A DNA stretch of 64,000 nt, taken from the NCBI GenBank assembly GCA_029379385.1, contig CM055613.1, positions 10,248,001 to 10,312,000 on the forward strand. Direction: 5' to 3'. The notes beneath the pieces are model-generated. The model had not been told where the DNA came from and made no database searches. It saw only the letters and a list, made by a program, of their open reading frames with translations. Positions 23,901 through 35,089 of this stretch are shown piece by piece; position 1 is the first letter of the stretch; every line of letters starts with the position of its first letter. The position numbers were made by a program, and so were the translations under genes. The stretch is from Quillaja saponaria. Lineage: Eukaryota > Streptophyta > Magnoliopsida > Fabales > Quillajaceae.

Positions 23901-26131
23901 CATTTGATGTATTATATAAAAAGAGGAAAGGATTGAACAACTAATCGGCCAAGGTTCCAAGGAGAAAGCGATGGAAGCTCTTCTTGATAGAAGGGATTGT
24001 AGCCTTTTGGCTTCCGTCAAGTTCCGGACTAATTATTCAGCTGACTCTTATACAACGTTTGTTAACAAAAGTGATATTATAAATTTACACTATTAACCCT
24101 GTTTTATACTATATTTAGTAGACTATCTTATGATAAGAGAAAAAAAATACAATTATATCAATTTGTCTATATTTGTTACTGGTCAATATATTGTATAAAA
24201 TTTATACTATCCAAGTTTATACATGTGTTGCCCTGACTTGACATAGAAGCTGTCTTGTAACTCTTAGCTGAAGCTTTTGCGCAAATGGTAGTTAGGTTAC
24301 AGAATTGCTCAACTGTCACCTCTCATCACCAACTACCTGCATGAAGATGAAGATGGTGACAGTGATGAAAATTATGAGACATAACAGAAAGTACTGTAGC
24401 TACCAAGAAATTATAGGCCGGGGTTTATAAACAAAGTGTAGCTACTTTGTCAACCACAATCTTCATTGCACACCTACTTTCTGCAAACAATGAAACTGAA
24501 CTTTAGAAAGATAAGTCAGATTAGTAATTGGTTTGAGAGTTCAATATATAGTTTCATGTGGAGCTTCTTGGAAAGAATTTTCTGTATCATTAACTTCAAC
24601 CCTGGCTTCCAAGTTCTTTGCTTAGCAAATTAATGTTCCTCATTCCTATTCTGGAGCAGTTAGGAAGCATATGGCATAATCTTATTCTAACTGCAGTATC
24701 ACAGTAGTATTACTAATGCATTTCTTGACTCAAATTCAGTAATTAAGTCACAAGATAGTATCAAATGCCCCAGCAGAGCGAGAACATACTTGACTAATTG
24801 GTTACTTAATTTTCATATTTGTAAAAGATCAAAACCCATCGATGGTCTTGATCACCTAACATCTTAAGCATTTTGGTGACATTGATTTTTGATATTGCAT
24901 TATAGCTTTTATGACTAAGTTAGTAATTCAATTGTTGCAATCAATTGTTCTAATTAATTATTAAATTTTACCATAAGATAAAGAGAAAAACGTGTATATT
25001 CTGCTCGCTACTGAATTAGCGTTAAAAGTAGACTCATTCGCTGTATTAAGACATATCAGTTAAGCTTTTGGGGTCCGACAATATTCAATTACTTCTCATA
25101 TTTATGTCCAACATCTGTGTAATCAATCACATGCGTCAGATTCATTAGAGACATTCAAATCGTCTGATTAGTACAAGTAGCAGAACAAAGCCTAACAACT
25201 TTTCGCAGAAAAATGCAGTGATGAACTGAAATAAAATTATTTTCATCGGTTTGTCTCAACTGCCACAGGAAACTGTCCTTGAAAGACCAGCTTTGTCTAT
25301 TAATTTCCACTCATGTTATTGTGACCTAGGTAAGTTTATAATACATGTCCATTAGACATGTAGTTTGAGCTTCATGCTGATATAGACTGAAAAATTAGAA
25401 GAAAATTTCATTGCAATCTACCTGAAGAGTGAGTAAATACAAACCAGATTGAACCATAGATTGAATTTCCATTTCCATTTTCAACAATACAACAAATATA
25501 AGGAGCACAGATCAAAATTAAACATATTGGTGAAAAGAAGAAGAATAACTAGTTTCAACTTTCAACAACAAATATTAACTTGAAAACAGTCAGAAGCTTA
25601 CTGTCACAATAAACAACAAATCATCCATCAATATGAGAAACAAATCACTTGCAGATTTTGCATCAAGATTGCAAAAATGGCAGTTTTCATTCCTCAATGC
25701 TCATTTCACTACAATTAGGGACCGTGAAACAATACAAAAGTAGGAATCTGAATTTCAAATGTTGAAAAACATCTAGCAGTACGGAAATAAAAATCATGGA
25801 TCCGGTACACAACAAGAGGGTAAGTGTTACCCAGGCGAGAGCCAATAACAGAAAAAACTTATGAAGTTTACATGACTAAAACAGCTGGTAAGAAGATATA
25901 AACGGGCAATGGAATGCATGATTGAGCCCTCTAGATACCTGTCCAACTACATAGAAGACTCAGCACCACCTCTTAACATGACCAGAAAATGCCCAGTAAC
26001 ATTATTGAAACAAAAAATAAAGAATCATATATATCTTCTTTTGATATGTCCTGTTCAAATAACATCATCTAGTTGTTGCCTGAGCGACTGAAATCCCAGC
26101 ACGTGCAAACTTTTCTAGCATCATCTTAAGG
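17961..26131. other. 8-kb gene-poor intergenic region
   Basis: No convincing gene. It contains AT-rich stretches, a 127-bp duplication (21558-21826), and a short non-AT-rich block at 23800-24060 that differs in composition from its surroundings. Bases from about 25.9 to 26.13 kb are probably the 3' UTR of the FCP1-like gene. Open frames at 22.6 and 23.3 kb look accidental. Confidence 0.45.
21558..21826. repeat. direct duplication of about 127 bp
   Basis: Copy 1 is 21558-21686 and copy 2 is 21701-21826, separated by 14 bp. Both run from TTTATCTGATAAAA through TTTAGTTTATCACGATT to a GC-richer end (ACCCCTTACCCACCCACCGA). The copies differ mainly in an A-rich stretch, A-runs in copy 2 and AAATAAATAAATAA in copy 1. 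Confidence 0.85.
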
Positions 26132-29100
26132 TTATGCACGTTCAACTATAACTTGACGATAAAAGCTCCAAGATGGATTTGATTCTGTAATGGGTCCTTG
26201 GCCAAATGGATGGGAAGCAACGTACTTCTGAACATCCTCTGCCATAGCTAACCCTTCCAGATAAACACGAATATCACCTCCAGGTCCTGTGATGACCGGG
26301 AAAAATACAATAAGCAGTGGGATAAAAAGAAAGGCTATTGAGGTCAAAACATAATAAATCACAGCATGGATTGGTGACTTATACAGTTATACTATATAAC
26401 AGGATGATCATGTCAACCAATGGATACCAAACTGCATGCACTCTACAATGATAGTAATACCATATGAAACTGAAACAAATCCTAACACAAGTATTGAGTA
26501 CAGTTGATGGGTTATAGGGAAAATGTTTTGTAAATTAATGTTTAAGACGTTCATTGATTCAAAGAGCAATAAAATCCAAGAAAATTGACCAAAAAAGGCT
26601 TATAAAGGAAAAGTTAAAAAGGAAAGGCAGCCTCTCACCTAATGACGCATCATTGGTATCCGTGTACTTGTATGGATAGGGAAATATTGCTGTATTCATC
26701 TGAATAATTTACAATAGTAGAAAGTGGAAAGAAAACCAGAATTGAGATATACTCAAAATAGTAGAGACAAGTCATATCCCACATAAGGAAAACCAAACCA
26801 AAAAGTAGGATAAGCTTACTGGATTGCATAGTGCCTTGTAGGGAGAATCATCTAATAATAATGTGTTTGATTCATTATAATCGCCCTTCTTCCATGGGAG
26901 ACCAGGCTTACGTTGTTCCCACAACGTTTTAAGTTCCTTCAACACAAGGGGTTTATCTATGTTCTCGATAGTCTTGAACCTTGTTTTAGTGCAATGCGAT
27001 TGATCCTACAGACAGATAATTGTGAGACAAATTAGTGATTTTTAGAATTTTATGTAACAATAAACTGCTAAAGATGCAATATATATATATATATACATAA
27101 CCTAAATTTATTAAATAAAAAGACAGCTACTAAAGAGTTTTGTTCTACTCATTATATACACTGGCAGTGAGAGGGATAAATCCAACTATAATGAAGATAA
27201 GAAATTAGAAAAGAATGATCAATCTCATACAGAAAGGCTCTTTGAAGTATACAAATATTATGATATAAGACAACTTAAACATGGAAAACAAAAACTTTAA
27301 AGCGATTCTTCTACTCCATTGTTCCCATGAAAGTAAATAAGGCAATACTAAAAACAGAGGAAGATTTATCATGGTACTACCCAACAAAAGAGCAGTTTGG
27401 ATCTTGACTTCCCCATAAGAAACTTGATGGCAATGTCAACATTTCTCCTGCAAAGTGTAAATACAATGGGATCAATGAACAATAAGATAATGTCACTTTT
27501 TTATTTATTTTTTCAAAAAAAATGCTAGCTATTTTATATCAACATAAAAGTGCCATTTGTGAACTGAAACAGATGAAGTATGATTGGTCATAGATTAACA
27601 AAATACTTGGTTCTTGATGACCAAACTCCAACATTGAATCTGTCAAAGCAGAACTGTAGAAAATCATCACAAAATGGCCTCTTAAAAACTGCAAACAAGT
27701 AAAAGACAACAATCAATATAATTACAATTAAGATGTTGATTGCCAGAAATCTGAAGACATATCAACAAAAAAGCATTCACCTGCTTTCTGAGATATCATT
27801 ATGTCAGCTTTATGTTCCTCAGGAACATTGGGAACAAAGTCAGCAAGGAGTCCATTCACATCGAGGATGAGAAGTTTCTTCTTTGTACAGCTGAAAGAGT
27901 CTCCACTTGGTGAACAGTCTAACAGTTGTGCATGACAGCCCTCCTCGATGGTTATCTCTATATCAACATCATCTTTCAGTACAGCCAAAGTTGAGGAACA
28001 GTGCCCTTCCCTTTCAGATTCTACTTTGCCATCATCTGATTTAAGGTGGACACATGAGTGATCACATCCAGGTAGGTTAGCAATAGGTTTTCTCAAAAAA
28101 GATACAGATAAATCAACAGAAATCATATTGGGTATTTTAATCTGAATATTATCTAGCTCACCTCTATTGTTCTCTTCAATGGTCTCTTCTAAAATGGGTA
28201 GCACAGATACATCTCTTTGTTCACAATTATGCTCGTTCAACTTCATATGTTCTGATGCTGTTCCACCATTTGATGTAACGGGGTCCTCTAAGACTGTCAT
28301 TTGTAAGTTCTCCTCCAAACCAACTGTAAATGGCTCATCAACTGAAATATTAACTGAAGCATCTCTATGAACATCTTCCTTAGATGGTTCTTTGCTACAA
28401 CGTAAAGTGTCAGAGGGAATACTCTTTCTTGCATGGGTCTGCACTAATCTCCTAATTTGCATCTTAAGTTTCTGAATTTTGTCCGGATCAAGTTTAACCT
28501 CTTGAACATCATTAGGTTTTTCCGCACCACTAATGCTTTCATTATGTATGGAACAAATTCCGTCCACAGGGATCAGAAAGTTGTCGTTTATACTTTTTGT
28601 CGAGACAAGCTCATATCTTTGAAGGTCACAAACTGTAACATCGCTCTGTGCATCCTTTTTAAGCATATTATTCTGCTCCTCTCCTTCATTCTTTTCCTTA
28701 AAAAAACTCATGTTAACAGAAGATTGTGCTGTTTCTTCCTCTACTGATAAGCATTCAACAGGAAGTTTTGGAGAAATATCCATTGCAGGCAGAGTATCTT
28801 TCATTAACAAGGTGCCTCCTGGAAGATCAGAACTGTTGTTATTACTATCCACTGCATCATATGTTGTCTTCTGCATTTTTTCCTTCTTTCTCTGTGAAAC
28901 ACTTACTTCAGTATTTCTATGGGGACCGCACAAACTAATTATAGGTGGAGGCTCAGTATGTGAATGCTGAACCGTAACAGGAGTTATTACTGAAGAAAGT
29001 CCCTGTGAACAATCAGATCCTTTTACACCGCCTTGGAGGGTTTTATCTTTCAACTGCTTTTTCCTTATTCTCTTTTTCTTGCCTTCGATTAATTGAGCAT

Positions 29101-30991
29101 TCTTTTGTTGATCTCTAGCATTAGTCATAGATGTAGACTCTACGTATGAATCCTTTGTAGTTGCAGTGGTATCCACAGGAGGAGTAGGAGTACCCAGTGA
29201 ACAATCAAGCTCCAAAACCTTTGTCATAGCACTGGTATCCATTGGAGAAGTACTCTCGGAAAATTCGGAACCTTTTACATCCCCTTGGAGGGTTTTATCT
29301 CTCAACTCCTGATTTTTCTCCATTTTCCTTCTATGTGCTTTACTTAATTGTGAATTTTGTAGCAAATCTACCGCATCACTCATAGATGAGGACTCTATAC
29401 ATGAATCCTTTGAAGTAGCAGTGATATCCTTTGGTAGAGTAACCTCTGAACAACCATATTCTGAAACCTTTTCCACAGCTTTGGTATCAGTTGGATGATT
29501 ATTCTGTGAACTATCATGTTCTAAATTAACATTTTCCTGGGATCTTTTCTTCCTCTTCCTCCTCCTCTTCCTTTTCTTTGACATATTCAATTCTGTATTA
29601 ATGGCAGGATCCAATTCTGGAATACCATTGATTGGAGATTCTATGGGAATAGCCTGTGAATCATCATGTTCTAAAACCTTCTCCATAGCTGTGGTATCCG
29701 TTGGAGGAGTACTATGTGAACAATCAAATTCTAAATTAACATTTTCCTGGGATTTTTTCTTCCTCTTCCTTTTCTTTGGCATATCCACTTCAATATTAAC
29801 TGCAGGATCCAATTCTGGAATACCATTGATTGGAGATTCTATTGGAGTGGCTTGTGAACCATCATGTTCTGAAACCTTTTCCATTGCTGTGGTATCTGTT
29901 GGCTGAGTACTCTGTAAACAATCACGTTCTAAACTAACATTTTCCCGGGATTTTTTCTTCCTCTTCCTTTTCTTTGACATAACCATTTCTGTATTAACTG
30001 CAGGATCCAATGCAAGAATACCATTGACTGGGGGTTCTATGGGAGTAACCTGTGAACAATCATGTTCTGAAACCTTTTCCATAGCTGTGGTATCCGTAGG
30101 AGGAGTACACTGTGTACGATCAAGTTCTAAATTAACATTTTTCTGGGATTTTTTATTCCTCTTCCTTTCCTCTGGCATATCCATTTCTGTATTAACTGCA
30201 GGATCCAATTCGGGAATACCACTGACTGGAGATTCTGTTGGAGTAGCCTGTGAACCATCATGTTCTGAAACCTTTTCCATTGTTGTGGTATCTGTTGGCT
30301 GCGTACTCTGTGAACAATCAAGGTCTAAATTAATATTTTCCTGGGATTTTTTCTTCTTCTTCCTTTTCTTTGACTTATCCATTTCTGTATTAACTTCAGG
30401 AACCAATTCAGGAATATCATTGACTGGAGATTCTATGTGAGTAACCTGTGAACAATCATGTTCCGAAACCATTTCCATAGCTGTGGTATCCATTGGAGGA
30501 GTACTCTGTGAACGGTCACGTTCTAAATTAGCATTTTTCTGGGATTTATACTTCATCTTCCTCTTCCTTTCCATTGACATGTCCATTTCTGTATTATCTG
30601 CAGGATCCAATTCTGGAATGCCATTGACTGAAGGTTCTGAGGGAGTAAACTGTGAACAATCACATTCCGAAACCTTTTCCATAGCTGTGGTATCCGTTGG
30701 AGGAGTACTCAATGAATGGTCACACTCTAAATTAACACTTTCATAGGATTTTTTCTTCTTCTTCCTTTTCTTTGACATGTCCATTTCTGTATTAACTGCA
30801 GGATTCGGTTCTGGAATACCATTGGCCAGAGGTTCCATGGGAGTATCCTTCGCCACAGAATGTCCACCCAAATCAGCTTTTTGAACATCATCAGGTTTCT
30901 GCGAAACCTTATGCCTCCTCTTTTGCCTTTTCACTTTTTTTTCTGGACAAGAATTCATTTGTGTATCACACACTGCAACCTCCTTAGCCAT
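26132..30991 (-). CDS. FCP1/HAD-domain phosphatase-like protein with lysine-rich repeats
   Basis: Six coding exons: 30991-27781, 27688-27607, 27447-27381, 27005-26820, 26699-26639 and 26286-26132. Phases agree and give about 1253 residues. Residues ~51-515 are seven repeats of ~66 aa, each with a GIPELDPAVNTEM-type segment, a Lys/Arg cluster resembling a nuclear localisation signal, and a TDTTAMEKVSEHD-type segment. A second duplicated module follows. The last ~215 residues form an FCP1 homology (NIF-like) domain: LLILDVNGLL, VWSSRTK, NTLLLDDSPYKAL and a GPGGDIRVYLEGLA tail. Members of this superfamily dephosphorylate phosphoserines such as those of the RNA polymerase II tail. The first motif here reads D-V-N-G rather than D-x-D-x-T, so catalysis is uncertain; plant relatives share this as far as I recall. 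The nuclear location is inferred from the basic clusters. Start: first Met after stops, in good context. Confidence 0.9.
29446..30838 (-). repeat. seven coding repeats of about 198 bp in the FCP1-like gene
   Basis: A coding tandem array encodes seven units of about 66 residues (residues ~51-515). Lysine-cluster copies include KKRKKKKKS, ERKRNKKS and KKRKRKKKS. The seventh unit has an expanded basic run (KKRKRRRKRKKRS). Because the unit length is a multiple of three, other frames also stay open across it, which explains the antisense open frames here. Confidence 0.93.
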
Positions 30992-32520
30992 ATATAGCTA
31001 TTATTGAAAAAAGGCAATATCTAAGTGCAACTCAATTAGAAGAGCTCTAGATTCCAAATCTCATTTTTCTCATTCAAAGTGTGAATATATCATAATCATG
31101 TTGACCTTGAAATACTATAAATAAGCCCTTTTACCACTCTCCAGTCGATTCAAGAACAAAGTAATTCTTTCAACCCATTGCTGTCCCTTTTTCTGTGTCA
31201 CGATCTGCAACAGTGACCAATGGAAACAAATGATAAGCTCAATATGAGATATGGAGGAGAAGAAAAAGGTCCCAAAGTCCTACTAGCCACTTTAACACGC
31301 AAAAGCAGAATTCATTCAAGAAAGGCGCAATCCCATTAAAAACAGTAATCTTAAAACTGTATTCTAAATTTTTTCTTAACCTACACGTTCAGATAAAGAA
31401 TATTAATGAGAAAATTGCAAACTGGAAGACAGTTAGAAAATAAAAACATTGCAGAAACGACATAGCATAGCCAATTTTTAGTGGATTCAGTTCATATATA
31501 TTATTTGCAATGTATTTTTCTTTCTTTCCTGATCCAATTGGTTCTTTCAAACTTGAAAACAAAGACAACAATAACCAGCTTGATTGCTGCAGATAGTAGA
31601 AAATAACCAAAAATCCTCCATCCAAAGTAACCAAGGTCACCCATTCTCCACTTAGGCAACAAATGTCTAGTAATCTACTTCTACTAAAATATACTAAGCC
31701 TAGGTTTTCAGATTGTAAGGTGTGGTATCATTATATCCACTCATAGTAATCTACTAAAATATAAATATAGTTTTCAGATTGTGAGGTGTGATGTCACTGT
31801 AGATTGTACAGTGACAAAAATCTCACTGTACTCACTATTAATTCCAAACTGTTGTGCGAAATTGTTCATTCCTACTGTACTCATGGCGCAGGTGTAGACT
31901 TGATTGTATTTTCTGCTTTTCTTGTTGGCTAGGTGAGGAAAGTAAGAATTTCACTATCTCCCTCTTCTCTCCTAAATCCTCCACCTCCACACATCCATGG
32001 GCATACACAAACCCACAATCCCTCACACTAAGAAAGTAAGGGGTGAGAAATTTCACATAAAGAGAAGAGATTCAAGATGCACATCACAATATATGATGAA
32101 ATCAAAGAACCCGTCATTAAAAAAACCAACCAAATATCAAAAAAGCCTAAACCCCTAAATTTAAACCAATTCTACCAACATTCAATTCTTAAAATGCCAC
32201 AAGCTGACCTCAAATTAGTAGATCAACAATCTTCAGCACCAAAGTATCGTTGTACACAAGCCAATAGAGCCAAGAACGAAACAAAGTTCAATTCGAGAAG
32301 CAAGAGGGACTTCAACTCTTCAGGCTTCAAGGACTGTAATTGCAAAACAGAAATTAAAAGGGAGAGAGAGAGAGAGAGGTTGAAGGCGCGAGAGTCACTG
32401 AAGGAGTAAGTGTTTGAGATAGAATTAGAGGACAGAAGGGACGAAGCAGCAAACAAAATTGGGGGGGGGGGGGGCAGCGGTTGGAGTCACAGATTTAGGG
32501 TTAGGAGAGTGTCTGACTGT
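30992..32520 (-). promoter_or_regulatory. 5' leader and promoter of the FCP1-like gene
   Basis: On the gene's strand a CT-rich tract (GA repeat at 32361-32379 on the plus strand) and a 14-G run at 32461-32474 lie about 1.4 kb upstream of the start codon. A TTGCAG acceptor-like site lies near 31210. This fits a leader exon near 32.3-32.5 kb joined across a long leader intron. The inference is from motifs only. Confidence 0.35.
31669..31803. repeat. small imperfect direct duplication
   Basis: The segment AGTAATCTACTTCTACTAAA through GGTGTGGTATCA (about 31669-31730) is echoed at about 31745-31800 by AGTAATCTACTAAAATATA through GGTGTGATGTCAC. It probably lies inside the leader intron of the FCP1-like gene. 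Confidence 0.6.
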
Positions 32521-35089
32521 TGTTTTAGGAAATTAGGAATGATTCAATGAATTAATGTGCATGGGAATTGGGATAGAAAATGATAGTTTTGTCAGCAAAA
32601 ACTTTAGTTTTTTTTTTTTTTTTTGCTGTGTAAAACTAATAGCATTTCTTTTTTTTTTTCTTTTTTTTTTTTTAATAGCATTTCAATATCAATAAATGTA
32701 TCTAAAAATATAGTTATGTGGAAAGTTCATATAGTCTTAGAAAATTCAGAAGCACAATTAATTTATATAAAATTGTTTTTACAATTCACAACACTTATGG
32801 CATTAGTTTATAACATCATTATATTTCTACATATAATAATTTATATCTAGGGTGGGAACTATCACCTATTTATAATAATTATTATAAATTCTCGAATTAA
32901 GTGCATAATTTTTTTATTTGAGTCATAACTAAACATAATTCTTCATCATCTAAATTATTCATAAAATTTAATAACTTAACTAAAACAAAAACTAAACTAC
33001 TCTTATTATAAAAAATAATATAAAAACATTTAATGTTTATTCCTTTTCTTTTTTCCAAGGTTGTTTGAATTCATTGAATTAGAATTAAACTTGGTTAAAA
33101 TTATAAAATACGAGTTTAGATCATATAAAAGTTATAATTGAAATTGTGCTTGAACTATTTGGTGGTGGTGTTGTTGTCTTCAATGACTTTTGATTGTAGT
33201 TTTCATCGTTTCCAGCAACTTCTGGTGGTGATTTTTTTCGTCTCTCATAAGTTTCGATAATGGTTGTCCTTATCTCTAATGAATTCTTACAATGAATATT
33301 GTCGTTTTAGCAGATCTCAACAATTCTTCAATGAGTTTAGATGGTGGTACCTCCCAATGATAGTGGATAAAATTGCCGATATGGAAGGGTCAATAATTAG
33401 TGACGTAAGTTATCAACGGTGATGGTCAATATTATATCATAATATGCGATCATAAATAAGTGACTGTAAATAATAGTAAATGCACAATAATTATAATAAA
33501 ATAATAAAATCAACTGTTGAAATTTTATACTATCCAATCCTCAAAATGGCTTTAGAATTCAAATCAGTCTAAAATATCACCCGAGTGACAATTGAACCGA
33601 TTAGACTGCAAGTTCAGTTCAGTTTTGAAAACAACTTAAAACATCAAATATTAGAATGAGACAACTTTTTCTTTTTATAACCATAAAATTTTCTTAGAAC
33701 ACTAGTTTCTTAGACTGCCAATAAAAAGAAGTAAATGACTATTTTTGTCAAAATTTTCATTATTTTTTTCCTTTCATGAATTATCTCATGTGGAATGTTT
33801 CATATTAAGTTTCCTACACTGCAAAAGCAAATGATTCATTTTTTGTTAAAATTTCGTGAAAGTAAATAAAATATGTTACGTAAATATAACTAAAGAATTA
33901 TTTAAAATTCGTTAGTCCTAATTGTTTTAACAGTTTGAAGTGTAAGAAATTAATATCAAACTTGTTCACTAAATAAAATAGTGTAGATAAAAATATAGCC
34001 ATATTTACTTTATTATTATTATTAGTAGTATTAGAACAACTTAAGACATCCCTTTGTCTACCTAGTAAAATCAAATATATCCGTATTCACTTCATTACTA
34101 TGATTAAAGAAAATGGGAGAAGCAAACAACAGCAGTCAGTGTTGAAAAGAGAAATAGAAATTAGAAAGTTGATGGTTATTCAAGCAATACTTTTGAAATA
34201 ATTGCATAGTACAAAGCCTAAATGACTAACCAAGCTTTCATATATATTCCTGTCTGTCCAGCCAGGTCTTGCACCAGCATGCTATGCATAAACTTTCCCA
34301 ACAAGAAACATTAATCCTTCATTCAATTCACCAAATAATTCTCCCTCCCTTGCGCACACCTAAGCACTCAGCAGGTGTGCATAATGTTCGAAAACTTCTC
34401 TTCAAATCAATCCTCTTGTCGATCCCAACAGTGACCACACCTAAATACTACATATACAACCCCCACTGACTATGAAATTAAACAAATTCAAGAATCATTC
34501 ATGTCCTGTCAAAAGTAAGAAATTTATCAGACAGCACCTTTTGCCAGGAGAAGCTTTTCTTATGCCATTGTTCCAGAAGGTTTCTGATACACACAGGGTA
34601 CAAAGAAGAGTGAACTACTGTATCCTTCAATGACAAACTAAACACTGCTGTTGAAGGTCTGTAATTGAGTCAGGCTTTGAAACATAGAACATAGTAATAT
34701 TCTAACAAAAATTGTTTTTATCTTTTTCTTTTCTTACTGTAATCTCAATGATTATGTGCACATGACAAATGCCCATCAAGAAACAATTTTTGTTGACACC
34801 ATTTTAGAACCACTTCATAATATGAAATGACAGACAACTAAGGATTAAGAAAACCACTACAAACATAATCAGAAAACTCATTACATACACGTTCTGTAGC
34901 TGCCAGAATGCTGCTCAGATCAGAATGCAGATTAAAAATCTGCATACCTTTACTTTCTAGTAGGAGTTAACGTTTATCTCTTGAACTAGGAGGAACAACT
35001 TCTAGAAAGTACTGCGATCTGTAAAAGTTCCACATCTTTCCACACCTCTAAGCAACCACATAACTCTTCAAGAAGAAACAGTACAAGTT
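32521..35089. other. intergenic, includes the 3' UTR of the SURP/CCCH gene
   Basis: Long T-runs at 32609-32625 and 32648-32673, then AT-rich sequence with no gene. From about 34.2 kb composition becomes less AT-biased, and 34.5-35.09 kb is probably the 3' UTR of the minus-strand SURP/CCCH gene. Confidence 0.45.

Noticed and set aside
29601..30746. Plus-strand open frames of 87-138 residues opposite the FCP1-like gene
   Set aside because: They repeat with the same ~198-bp period as the coding repeats on the minus strand, so they are antisense shadows kept open by the repeat unit being a multiple of three.
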